Positions 26,159-35,588 of a DNA stretch of 64,000 nucleotides are shown here, in pieces; the first letter of the stretch is position 1, and the number at the start of each line of letters is the position of its first letter. Made by a program: the position numbers and the translations under genes. The DNA comes from Methanocaldococcus fervens AG86. GTDB lineage: Archaea; AGJL01; Methanococci; Methanococcales; Methanocaldococcaceae. Under the pieces are notes generated by a model, which had not been told where the DNA came from, did no database searches, and saw nothing but the letters and a program-made list of their open reading frames with translations. Where the stretch lies: positions 360,363 through 424,362 of the forward strand of contig NC_013156.1 in assembly GCF_000023985.1 (NCBI RefSeq), written 5' to 3'.

Positions 26159-27814
26159 ATGGCTATGAGCTTAAAGAAAATCGGTGCTATTGCTGTTGGA
26201 GGTGCAATGGTTGCTACTGCATTAGCAAGTGGAGTTGCTGCTGAGGTAACAGTTCAGGGAGAAGTTACAAAAGACTTATTCGTTAAAAATGGACAGCCAA
26301 ACTGCTACGTTGTCGTTGGTGCTGATGCACCATCAACAATGGATGTTGTCTCAGCAGCTGACATTGCAGCTAAAATAGGAAGCTTGTGCTACAAAGAAGG
26401 AACAGTTGAAGACGGAAGCGCTGAAATAACAGTCCACGCAGAAGCTAAATCAGATGACGTCGATGTATATGCGGAGACAATTCCTGAAGGCAATTACACA
26501 GTATTCGTTGCAGCATCAGACAGCGACTATGCAGATGCATTTGAAAATGATACTGGAGATCCATACGGATTAGCTGATGCGTTAGGTGTTGATGATGATG
26601 AACTCAATGAAATCGTCAGCTTAGGTGATGTATCAACAATGTTAAAGATTGAGGATGTCGACCCAAAAGATTGGTATGACAGCGATGATGATGCTGGAGA
26701 GATTGTAGCAGTTGCAGTTCAAAATGACTCAGGAGAATTAATGGTAGATAAAAAAAATGCAGTTTATATGTCATTAGTTTATACTAATGACGAAGAGAAG
26801 TTTGAAAACACAACACAACTAAAACTGGGAATGAGAATTCCATTCTTAGGAAAAGAACAGGTTGTAGTTAGAATTAAGACAGATGATGATTCTATAGGCC
26901 TTGGAACTTTGGTATATGACGGAGTTTTAAAAGAAGGAGAAACCTATGATGTAGGAAACGGCTATGCAGTTAAAGTAAAATCAATATTAAAATCATCAAC
27001 ACCTGGAGAATACAAAGTAACTGTTGATATATTAAAAGATGGTAAGGTCATTATTGAAAAAACAGATGTAGTAACAAACAGAAATGCTTTAAAGATAGGT
27101 TGCATGGGTAAAATATCGGTTGTTGTACACAGTGCTTGGATGGATGTTGGAGAAAACTACGGATACGCAGAATTAATAATTGCGAAAGATGTAAAATGCC
27201 TATACCTCGGAGAGGACTATATAAACGACTGGGTACCATACGCTGTATTGAAAAACGGCAATAATATAGAACTAAAGAAGGATATAAGTGATAGTGATAG
27301 ACCAAAAATTGTTGGTATCGCTTTTAGGTATGAAGGAGATGAGTTTGAGGATTTAGATGATGGTGATGAAGTAGACATCCTCGATTACATAACATTCAAG
27401 TTAGATGACAAAGACAAAGAAGACAAGTTATACGTCTACTTCTCAATGGACAAGACTGTTGACGCTACAGTAAACGTTGGAGAGAAAGTTACTGCATTGA
27501 ATGCAGAAGTTAAGTTGAAGGGTATTGAAGCTAACGCTGTAGAGCCAGTTGCATTAACAGCACCAATTGCTAAGTTAGATACTGAGGTTAGCTTAGATTC
27601 AGCAGATAAGAACTTAATCTTAGTTGGTGGACCAGTTGCAAACAAATTAACAAAAGCTTTAGTTGATGCTGGAAAATTAGCTTTAGACAACGACAGCCCA
27701 GCAACAATCGCTGTCTTACCAGGAGAGGCAAACGGACACGATGTCGTTGTAGTTGCTGGTGGAGACAGAGAGAAGACAAGAGAAGCTGCTTTAGAATTAA
27801 TCAAGATGCTCTAA
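26159..27814 (+). CDS. sla: S-layer structural protein
   Basis: A secreted protein of 551 residues. Residues 1-28 are a signal peptide (MAMSLKKIGAIAVGGAMVATALASGVAAEV). The S-layer N-domain follows (LFVKNGQPNCYVVVGADAPSTMDVVSAADIAAKIG), then a long acidic middle, and a C-terminal S-layer domain, LILVGGPVANKLTKALVD...VVVVAGGDREKTREAALELIKML. It is strongly acidic and has NDS/NDT/NTT-type N-glycosylation sequons. It fits the Methanocaldococcus MJ0822 family, though that gene has other neighbours in M. jannaschii. Codons appear more C-ending than in neighbours, as expected for a highly expressed gene. It is oriented opposite to the decaying genes around it. Confidence 0.93.
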   Translation: MAMSLKKIGAIAVGGAMVATALASGVAAEVTVQGEVTKDLFVKNGQPNCYVVVGADAPSTMDVVSAADIAAKIGSLCYKEGTVEDGSAEITVHAEAKSDDVDVYAETIPEGNYTVFVAASDSDYADAFENDTGDPYGLADALGVDDDELNEIVSLGDVSTMLKIEDVDPKDWYDSDDDAGEIVAVAVQNDSGELMVDKKNAVYMSLVYTNDEEKFENTTQLKLGMRIPFLGKEQVVVRIKTDDDSIGLGTLVYDGVLKEGETYDVGNGYAVKVKSILKSSTPGEYKVTVDILKDGKVIIEKTDVVTNRNALKIGCMGKISVVVHSAWMDVGENYGYAELIIAKDVKCLYLGEDYINDWVPYAVLKNGNNIELKKDISDSDRPKIVGIAFRYEGDEFEDLDDGDEVDILDYITFKLDDKDKEDKLYVYFSMDKTVDATVNVGEKVTALNAEVKLKGIEANAVEPVALTAPIAKLDTEVSLDSADKNLILVGGPVANKLTKALVDAGKLALDNDSPATIAVLPGEANGHDVVVVAGGDREKTREAALELIKML

Positions 27815-27822
27815 ATTCTTTT

Positions 27823-28884
27823 TTACAATTTTTTAGCGATAATCATCTTTGCATTTCCAGAGCATTCAAATCCCAAAAGTTCTGGAATATCAACAACTTC
27901 CAAAATTTTAAAGCCTAAGTTCTCCAAATATTTTAAATAATCATTAAAATTCAAATCTCCTTTAAATGTAAATCTTAATCTATCTTTTTCAAGCCCTTTC
28001 GGTTTTGAGAAGTTCCATTCCATATTGTTTATGTAATCTTTAATTCCCTCCTCCCTCTCTGGAAAGAACTGCTTATTTATAAACAATCCTCCTTTATTTA
28101 GAGCGTTATAAACTTTTTCTGCAATTTTTGGGTTTTTTCCACCAGGATTGTAGGAGGTAAATATGATATCATAACCCTCTCCAATATCATCCTTATAAAA
28201 ATCTCCTGCAATTGTGAAGACGTTTTTTGCATCATATTTTTCAATGAACTTTTTAGTTTCCTCAACAACCTTTGGTAAATCAAACACATAGCATTTTAAA
28301 TTTTTATTCAGCATACTAAAGCCAATGGCATACAATCCATGCCCTCCTGCTAAATCAAGAAGTTTTTTAGCATTTTTAAACTCTTCATATTTTGCTATAT
28401 AATTCAAAACCTTCTGTAACTCCCAACATTTACATTCGTCTGCCATTCTCTTTATAACATTTGGAAAAAAGTTATTAACGTCTATATTTTGACAGTTTTC
28501 CTTATTTTTTAATATATTTACTAAATTCTCCCAATTTTTTATATTATCAAAATAACTGTATACTGGGTTAATTATGTTATAATACGAATCTTTTTTTAAG
28601 TATATGTTTGTTATATCGGCGTTTTTATAATAAACCTTCCCATCTACAATTTTGCTTTCAACTAAACCAAGCTCATCTAAGATTTTTAGCATATACTCTG
28701 TTAAAATCAAATTAGCTCCCAAAATCTCTGCCAAATCTTCTGCGCTTCTATAGTCGGATAAGTATTCAAATAAATTTAAATCTAATGCAGCTTTTAACAA
28801 GTAAAAAATTCTTGCTTGCGAATAAATTTCGTCAAATAAGTTTAATATTCCCTCTGGGCTTTTTTCTGGAGATTTTAAAATCAT
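27823..28884 (-). CDS. SAM-dependent methyltransferase with N-terminal dimerisation domain
   Basis: A protein of 353 residues. Residues 10-95 form a winged-helix dimerisation domain like that of plant-type O-methyltransferases (LLKAALDLNLFEYLSDYRSAEDLAEILGANLILTEYMLKIL). The catalytic domain has motif I LLDLAGGHGLYAIGF near 190 and VFDLPKVVEE. The catalytic histidine of classical O-methyltransferases is not obvious. It lies between an S-layer gene and a metal-binding lipoprotein, so a role in methylating a metallophore or cofactor is conceivable but unproven. The start at 28884 has AGGTGAT upstream; an ATG three codons earlier is badly spaced. Confidence 0.75.
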   Translation of the reverse strand: MILKSPEKSPEGILNLFDEIYSQARIFYLLKAALDLNLFEYLSDYRSAEDLAEILGANLILTEYMLKILDELGLVESKIVDGKVYYKNADITNIYLKKDSYYNIINPVYSYFDNIKNWENLVNILKNKENCQNIDVNNFFPNVIKRMADECKCWELQKVLNYIAKYEEFKNAKKLLDLAGGHGLYAIGFSMLNKNLKCYVFDLPKVVEETKKFIEKYDAKNVFTIAGDFYKDDIGEGYDIIFTSYNPGGKNPKIAEKVYNALNKGGLFINKQFFPEREEGIKDYINNMEWNFSKPKGLEKDRLRFTFKGDLNFNDYLKYLENLGFKILEVVDIPELLGFECSGNAKMIIAKKL

Positions 28885-28934
28885 AAGTATCACCTAAAAA
28901 TAATTATAAAATATAAAAATTGGAAATATGAAAA

Positions 28935-30047
28935 TTAATTGCTAAACTCCAATTTCTTAAATCCGCCTAATTTCTCCTTCATCTCTTTATAAACTGGCTT
29001 TCCTACTAAGAAAGTATATATTTCATCAGCTTTTTCTTCAGGGTTTATATCTTTAAACTGTTCTGGATAGAGAACTTTACCTATATAATAGGCGTCTGCT
29101 AAAGCTGTTCCAATGTTCGTGGTGTAGAAGTTGTAAGGTAAGAGAGCATAAACATTTCCATTTTTAAACGCCTTTAATGAGTTGTAGAACTCAGGATTCT
29201 TCTTATAATCCTCAATAACTAAATTTAATCCTCCTTCATCAATAAATATTACATCTGGATTCCATTTTAAAAGCTGCTCTTTTGTTATAAATACATGTGA
29301 AGATTTATTTAACTCATCTACAACATTTTTTGCATTAACTGCAACAAATGGCGGATAATTGCATTGAGTACTTTCAATTCCATGTGTTCCTTTAAACCCA
29401 ATTCCTCCAACATAAACTTTTGGCTTTTTATCATCAGGAATGTCCTTTGTTCTTTCATTTAAATCATTTTGGCAATCTTTTATAAACTTAATGACTTCTT
29501 TAGCCCTTTCCTCTTTTCCTAATATCTTTCCAGCAAGTTCCAATGATTTAAATAAATCTTCATTGTTAAATGTCGCTAATTGCCCATAACTTAAAACAAC
29601 TACCGGAATTCCAATTTTTTGCTGTAATGCCTCGACATTTTCTTTTGACATGTATGTAACAAATATTACATCTGGATTTACTTGAATTATAGCCTCTGCA
29701 TTAGGTTTTGGACTTGGACCTCCTTGTCCAATAGATGGAAGCTCTGCCAACTCTGGATGAGCTATTCTATAAGGCCTTGTCCATGGAGTCCATTTCTTCT
29801 CTGCATCTTCAACTCCAACAACTTTATCTGTTGCATTTAAGTAGGTAATTAGCCTTAAACATCCTGGACCACAACATACTATCCTATTAACTTCCTTTGG
29901 AACTTCAACTTCTCTTCCGTATAAATCAACCACCTTTATCTTTTCAATATTTTCGCTTGCAGTTATCTTTGTATTCTGCTCCATGCATCCACAAAAACCA
30001 ACTGCAACTATTAAAACTGTTAATAATCCTATTAGCTTTTTTAGCAT
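28935..30047 (-). CDS. Metal-chelate (iron/corrinoid) ABC transporter binding lipoprotein
   Basis: A protein of 370 residues. A signal peptide with lipobox VGFCGC (residues 16-21) anchors it to the cell membrane. Two binding lobes follow: [31 protein letters not shown] and [22 protein letters not shown], then [17 protein letters not shown] and [18 protein letters not shown]. This is the class III fold used by FecCD-type importers, matching the permease and ATPase at 21.5-23.4 kb. It is the only complete binding protein left in the cluster. The operator-like dyad at 30092 lies 45 bases upstream. Confidence 0.9.
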   Translation of the reverse strand: MLKKLIGLLTVLIVAVGFCGCMEQNTKITASENIEKIKVVDLYGREVEVPKEVNRIVCCGPGCLRLITYLNATDKVVGVEDAEKKWTPWTRPYRIAHPELAELPSIGQGGPSPKPNAEAIIQVNPDVIFVTYMSKENVEALQQKIGIPVVVLSYGQLATFNNEDLFKSLELAGKILGKEERAKEVIKFIKDCQNDLNERTKDIPDDKKPKVYVGGIGFKGTHGIESTQCNYPPFVAVNAKNVVDELNKSSHVFITKEQLLKWNPDVIFIDEGGLNLVIEDYKKNPEFYNSLKAFKNGNVYALLPYNFYTTNIGTALADAYYIGKVLYPEQFKDINPEEKADEIYTFLVGKPVYKEMKEKLGGFKKLEFSN

Positions 30048-30091
30048 ATTATCACCATTTTATGTTATAAGATATTACCAAGAATTTTTAA

Positions 30092-30114
30092 TACCAAATA
30101 TAAATTTTTCGGTA
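30092..30114. promoter_or_regulatory. Candidate metal-regulator operator, site 3
   Basis: TACCA-N13-CGGTA dyad over a TATA-like AAATATAAATTT, upstream of the intact binding lipoprotein. It sits at the same distance from the start codon as site 1, within about 160 bases that are nearly identical without gaps to 24726-24886. Confidence 0.55.
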
Positions 30115-30178
30115 AAATTATGAAAAAATATATAAAAAATTTACAATAATCAAAAATTATAAAAGAAGCAATAAAAAG

Positions 30179-30922
30179 TTATTCAGTTAAAAACTCAACA
30201 ACTTTTTTAATTTCAGGAATTTCAACATCTAATTCTTCCCCTTTCAATCCATGTTTCATAATTTCCTTATTATTAAAAATAACTGCAATGACTTTATCTT
30301 TATTAATATTCTCAAGGACTAAATCCTTTGTTTCATAATCCACCTTATTAACTATGAAATAAACCTTCTTTCCTAATTTTTCTCCAATCTCCTCAATCTT
30401 TTTAGATAACCTTATAGATTCATAAGTAGGATCTACAACCGCTATAATAACATCACATCCTCCTTCAACTCCTCTACCAAAATGTTCTATCCCCGCCTCA
30501 GTATCAACAATCACAATTTCCTTATCATTTAATTTTAAAGATTTTAAAAACTCTCTCAACAAAACTCCCATTGGGCATGCACAACCTTCTCCAAAATCGT
30601 GGATTTTTCCAATTGAAAGGAGCTTGATATTATCTTTTTTTGACAAGTAATCATCTGGAAGAGAGCTAATGTATAAATCATCAAATAGCTTAACGTTTTC
30701 TTTAGATTGAGATTTTAGCTTCTGCATAAACTCCTTTCTACCACCAAGATACTGTATAAAATCCTTTGGTAAATCCATGCCCAACAACTTATTAAGACTC
30801 ATGTTTGATTCATCTCCATCAATAACCAAAACATTATATCCTTTTTTAGCAAATTCTTTAGCCATTAAAGCAGTTATCGAGCTTTTTCCACACCCTCCTT
30901 TTCCACAGATTGAGATTTTCAT
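30179..30922 (-). CDS. CooC-like nickel-insertion ATPase
   Basis: A protein of 247 residues, MinD/NifH-type P-loop ATPase: [21 protein letters not shown] with the deviant Walker A lysine, [10 protein letters not shown], and a switch II aspartate in [17 protein letters not shown]. The CACPMG sequence near residue 112 is the CxC motif by which CooC dimerises around a metal ion, so I prefer CooC over NifH or MinD. CooC loads Ni into CO dehydrogenase. Here the neighbours are the MCR-II remnant and a metal importer, so Ni delivery to another target is possible. The start at 30922 follows GAGGGA. Confidence 0.8.
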   Translation of the reverse strand: MKISICGKGGCGKSSITALMAKEFAKKGYNVLVIDGDESNMSLNKLLGMDLPKDFIQYLGGRKEFMQKLKSQSKENVKLFDDLYISSLPDDYLSKKDNIKLLSIGKIHDFGEGCACPMGVLLREFLKSLKLNDKEIVIVDTEAGIEHFGRGVEGGCDVIIAVVDPTYESIRLSKKIEEIGEKLGKKVYFIVNKVDYETKDLVLENINKDKVIAVIFNNKEIMKHGLKGEELDVEIPEIKKVVEFLTE

Positions 30923-30968
30923 AATTTCCCTCAAAAAATTTTTATTTAAATTTTAATTTTAATTTATT

Positions 30969-32188
30969 TTAAAAATTTTCATATAAATCTTTTTCCAATA
31001 TGTGTAAAAATGCACATGGGTCTGAAACTATACCTAAAGCTTGATGAGTTCCCCTATCCTGCAATCTTGTAACAACATAAGGATTCATATCTACACAGAC
31101 AGTTTTAACCCTTGCTGGCAGTATATTTCCAGTTGCTATACCATGTAGCATTGTAGCTAATATTATACACATATCAGCATTTTTGGCATATTTCCTCATC
31201 TCATCCTGGGCAACCATAACATCCGTTATCGTATCTGGCAATGGTCCATCATCCCTTAAAGAGCCTCCAATAACATAGGGGATATTATTCTTCACACATT
31301 CATATAAAACTCCTTTATTTAATATCCCTCTTTTAACGGCTTCTTTTATCCCTCCTGCCTTCCACATTTCATTTATAGCTACAAGATGACTTTTATATCC
31401 TCCCTTAACAACATTACACGTATCATCCATTCCCAACGTTGTTCCAAATAACGCATATTCAATATCCATTGTAGCAAATCCATTTCCACAAAATAATGCA
31501 TCAACATATTCCATCTCTAACTAATCTCTCCAATATCTTATGAGCTCTTGTGTGAGCTATTGCCGTCCCAACAACCCAAACAATTTTGCCATTATTTTCT
31601 TTTATTTTTTAATTTCTTCTGCTATTATTTTTGAATAGTAATCTAATGGCTTCTCTGGTGATACCTCACTCTGCATAAATCCAAATATATCCTTTTCCCT
31701 CCCCTTTTCCAATGGAACTACTCTAATCCCTCTATAACCAACTACAACCTCATTCCCTTCCTTAATTAAACCCATTCGCTTACATACTGGAATCCTTTCC
31801 CCATTTCTATTTTCAATAACTATGACACAATCCATCTCAATATCCTCAACCTCTTTCCAAACACCATCTATTTTAACATAGGTAGGGAGGTTTGTTGTTC
31901 CATAAAAGTTATCTGGCAAAACCCTATCTCTTGGAGCTTTTTTTGTTTCAACATCTTCAGTAGATATAACAGCCCCTAACTGTTGAATTTCTCTTAAAAT
32001 ACTATCCAAATGTCCCCCTTCTTTCCTTTAACTAAAATTCTTGCATAACTTTTATCTTTGTTTGTTTTTCCAACATCAAGTTTCTCTATCTTAAAATCCC
32101 CTCCCATTGATATTATTTTATCTAAAACTTTTGATAAAATGTTTGAATCTATTATATGTCCTTCTAATTCAACAACTTCAAAATTCAT
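30969..32188 (-). pseudogene. Frameshifted TIGR00300-type (ornithine cyclodeaminase/LOR-SDH domain) gene
   Basis: Three consecutive fragments in different frames make up one gene of about 405 codons. They are FEVVELEGHIIDSNILSKVLDKI (from 32188), ILREIQQLGAVISTEDVETKKAPRDRVLPDNFYGTTNLPT, and VDALFCGNGFATMDIEYALFGTTLGMD to the end. These are the blocks of the archaeal TIGR00300 family, which includes the archaeal ornithine cyclodeaminase. The breaks are near a G5 run at 32015-32024, an A-rich run at 31602-31610, and 31504-31512. The GTAIAHTRAHKILERLV joint between the last two is still readable. Another intact copy elsewhere would explain tolerance. Confidence 0.8.
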
Positions 32189-32269
32189 ATTACCCCTCCA
32201 ATTAATTCTAAAAATCAAAAATAAGCAAAATAATAAACTTAAAAATAAAAGAATAAATAAAAAATAAAT

Positions 32270-33379
32270 TTATGCTGCTGGTATAATTAAATCTCTCTCC
32301 CGCTGGCTCAAACTCTCTTAAAGCACCTTTTGCTATGCACTTCCTTGGCCACTTGAAGTCAAATACTAAATTGTTATCAGCAAAAGCCACTTTAATTAAT
32401 GGATTTAGGCAGAAGGCATCCCCTCTTGCCGCATGGGGAGCTTGTGCAATTCCTGCATACTCTGGTTGATGCCCAACGTTCATTGCGTAGTTTGGATAAT
32501 TCGGCCCTCTGCATTCATGCAACAATCCTTCATCACTTCTAATTGATAAAGAGTTTGCAGCTCCACATTGGTCTTGCAAGTCATAACCGTAGAATCCTAA
32601 TCTGCTGTGGTATTCTTTATGTAAGATTTGGCTTAGATACCATCCATTAATTCCAGCGTTTGAGTTTCCTGTTGCAAATGCCACAGAACATCCTGCTGCA
32701 GCTGCAGTAACTCCAGCCCTTTGCGAACCTCCGAAGTGATCCTCTAATAAAGCTGGATAAGTGTCATACTGTTCTAATCCATATAACGTAACTTCTATAG
32801 CAATGTCTTTAACCACATCCATACTTGGCTTAACTCCACATAATCCATATTTATTCTCAACGTAATCTAATCGATAGTAGACAAAATCATCTAAGATGTC
32901 ATCTGTGTACGTTGCTGATGCATACTGTGTGAATCCAACCCCTCCAGACATGTAGCTTCCTAACCAAACTTGATCGTAGAATGTAGCTGCCGCTCCAATA
33001 ACCTCCAATGTTACTTGGGCCGGGTCATCACTAACTCTTGATGTTTGTATGATGTCTGCAAATATTCCAAATGGTACTCCTCCAGGTTCGTTTGGCCCCC
33101 TAGCCCTAAGTGTAAATCATCCCCCTCAACAAAAGCATCGGTTCCCGATATTTTATAAGTCATCAGCTTTCTTTGCCCTAATGGAACCCCAATGTCTGGG
33201 TTGTAGAATGGAATTCCTCCTCTCTTCTCAATCAATTTTTGAGCAGCTTCAACGAATTCTCTTTTTCTTGCTGACTGTCTCCATCCACCGAAGATGTAGA
33301 ACTTAGTGTATTTTTCCTTTGGATCTTCTTCAAACTTCTCCTTCAATGCCTTTAGAAAAAGCTTTTTCTCAGCATCCAT
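32270..33379 (-). pseudogene. mrtA: MCR isoenzyme II alpha subunit, internally deleted and frameshifted
   Basis: The 5' part reads [16 protein letters not shown] to [13 protein letters not shown], the authentic McrA N-terminus. Around 33098-33110 it jumps, in a wrong frame, to the segment [14 protein letters not shown], which lies about 190 residues further on in a complete McrA. From there the frame used by [30 protein letters not shown] continues to the C-terminus with the Cys/Arg/Gln-modified regions intact, including LQDQCGA. A loss of GA in a GAGAGA run (32293-32299) changes the last residues. The native end, PAA and stop, is still visible at 32270. The protein cannot bind F430 normally. 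Confidence 0.92.
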
Positions 33380-34177
33380 TATTCTTCACCTAATCTCTTT
33401 TTCAAATCTTTTTTAAATACTTCTAAACCAAACCCTCCTTTAGTTCTTGCCTCGTGAATTATTTGAACGACTTCTAACGCCTCTTTATCCTTCCTCATTC
33501 CAATGTTGTCTTTTCTGTAAATGGTTGTTATCTTAGCTAGATAATCTTGTGGTAATGGTTCTCCAACGTCTACTGGCTCGTCTAATGGTCTTCCAACTTG
33601 GTCTTTAACGTAAACGACGTGTCCTGTTTTTTCGTCATAGACATATCTCTGTAATGCATCGAACATTAAACCGTTTTCATCCAATCTTAATGAGTGCCCG
33701 TGAACGGTAGCTCCCCTAATTCCACAAGTTGCAGGATCAAAGAATTCAGTATCAATTAAGAAGTTTTTAGAAATTTTTTCTAAATCAAGCTCCCTCATCT
33801 CAATAACTTGTCTTCCCGATAATGTACCAGTATCTATTCCTCTAAATCTCCACATGTATGTTCTTGCTCTATCGTATGGCTGAGCTGGGGCGTTATACAT
33901 TGAATCAGCAAACTGGATATACCTAACTCTAACTCCTTCTTTAGCCCCTTGAATTGGCTCAACAATCTCCTTAATAGGATCTTCTTCAAAATCCATCTCT
34001 TCTAATGGAGGATGGACTGTCTTATAACTTTCTCAGGGTTTCTATGCCCTAATATCTTAACTACCCCATCATCAGGAATATCTCTTAACCTTTTTAACTC
34101 AACTTCTGGATTCATGTGCTTTCTTCTATTTTCAGCAATTAGCGTATTCCCAGGTAAAATTGCGGCTTGTATGCCAT
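33379..34177 (-). pseudogene. mrtG: MCR isoenzyme II gamma subunit, frameshifted
   Basis: From ATG 34177 the reading is MAYKPQFY and is then shifted near 34150 (one C lost in a CCC run of the PGNT codons). A second single-base loss near 34034 breaks the GHRNPGESYKTVHPP block. From 33996 the rest of the gene is open: MDFEEDPIKEIVEPIQGAKEGVRVRYIQFADSMYNAP to [10 protein letters not shown]. The total length fits McrG (about 260 residues). The stop overlaps the mrtA start (TAATG). Confidence 0.9.
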
Positions 34178-34197
34178 ACAATCACCATTTTAAGATT

Positions 34198-35532
34198 TTA
34201 AATAACTTTTTCTTTTATTCCTACAGTTCCTTCAGCTACGTGTTTTAAAGGCTCTCTTAAATGGTCGATAGCACTATACACAGTTCCGACTAATGCTGAT
34301 GTCTTCTCAACTGAGAACATCTGGGTTCCAGCATCTAAACACATTGCAGCTGCAGCACATGGGATGGCAAATCCTTTACTATGCCTTGTAACAACGTGAT
34401 TTCCGTGGAATGTTCCAGGCCCTCCTCCTCCGTAGATTGAATGGCTGAAGAATGAGAAACCAACTGCTGTCCCTTCCGCTCTACCGAAGTCAACACTTGA
34501 CAATCCAGTTTCAAATTCCAATATGTCGTTGTAGTAGAGGACGGTTGATGCAACACCTTGTGCAGCTCTTGCAGCTCCTACGTTAACGATAACTGCAGCA
34601 ACTAAACCGGATGCTGCATAGGCATTCCATAATGCCCAATCTACTGGCTCATAAACTGTATATCCAGAAGGTAGTGTTTTTGAAGGTCTTATAACTCCAT
34701 CCTCCAAAGCCCTTTCAACAACTGAAGCTACTACAGTTCCAACAGTTCCATCTTTTCCGTTCTCTTTTACAAGTTCATAAGTTAGATTGTGGCATTCAAT
34801 CCCTGAAATGCTAAACCTAACAAGTGTAATCTTTCAAATGCTCCTAAAGCATCTCCTGTTTCAAACATTGCTGTTTGTTCTAAGATTGAAGCTAAAGCAA
34901 CAGCATTTAATGTTTTTTCCTGGTAACTGCTACAATGTGGTTTGCCATAATATTTCTTAAACCATAACCAAGCCCTTCTAATAAAACTGGAGGACCTAAT
35001 AAAGTTGCAATATTTGCCCCATGAAAATCAACTGTTTGCGGGTATCTTCCCATAACTGCCGTTTTAACTACTGGAGCATCGAACATATCAACATCAAAGG
35101 TATCAATGATTGCCTGAACAGTTGATCCACCCCCAATTAATGCAGAAACTGTATAGTCAGCAGCTACTCTCAATCTCTTTGATGGAAGTTGTAATAATAA
35201 CTGCCTTCCTCCGTTGATTAACTTAACAACTGTATCATCCTCTTCATCAACTTGAACCATTCTTTTTATTTTTTCAGCAATAATTTCAGCGTTTTCAACA
35301 ATTGGCAGATCTAATTCCCTTCCTGGACAAAAACAAGCCTTTCCTCCAACAGCCCCTGTTCTTAAAGCGTTTTCAATACCTGCCAAATTTATAGCAACGC
35401 TCCTCTTAATGTCATTAACTATTCTCTCAATTATTGGGTTTTTAATGGACTTATCGCCTCTAATGGAACGTTTTCCTCTAACACCTTTCCTCTCTCGTCA
35501 TACAAATCTATTTTATCTTCATAATGTGGCAT
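34198..35532 (-). pseudogene. mrtB: MCR isoenzyme II beta subunit, three frameshifts
   Basis: The gene starts [16 protein letters not shown] at 35532. Three single-base losses break it: in an A run at 35439-35443 (LKNPII block), in an A run at 34913-34918 (TRKK block) and near 34789-34795 (GLNANNLTYEL block). Between them the McrB sequence is intact, for instance [33 protein letters not shown] and [34 protein letters not shown]. No mcrD or mcrC separates it from mrtG (20-base gap), the arrangement of the second isoenzyme in Methanocaldococcus. Confidence 0.92.
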
Positions 35533-35550
35533 TACCAACACCAACTGTTT

Positions 35551-35588
35551 TTGTTATCTGATACTACAACTACAAAAAATGATAACAA
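35551..35588. promoter_or_regulatory. Inverted repeat upstream of mrtB
   Basis: TTGTTATC-N22-GATAACAA is a perfect 8-bp inverted repeat, half-sites about 30 bases centre to centre, starting 19 bases before the mrtB start codon. Widely spaced half-sites are typical of ribbon-helix-helix NikR-type tetramers, and such a regulator is encoded divergently at 35903. The pairing is inference. Confidence 0.45.

Noticed and set aside
30179-30922. Nitrogenase iron protein (NifH) as identity of the P-loop ATPase
   Set aside because: The cysteines that hold the NifH [4Fe-4S] cluster are not placed as in NifH; the CACP motif fits CooC better and no nif genes are present.
34198-35532. Programmed frameshifting as the explanation for the mrtB breaks
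   Set aside because: Three separate breaks in one gene, more in mrtG and mrtA, and a 190-residue deletion in mrtA do not fit programmed recoding.
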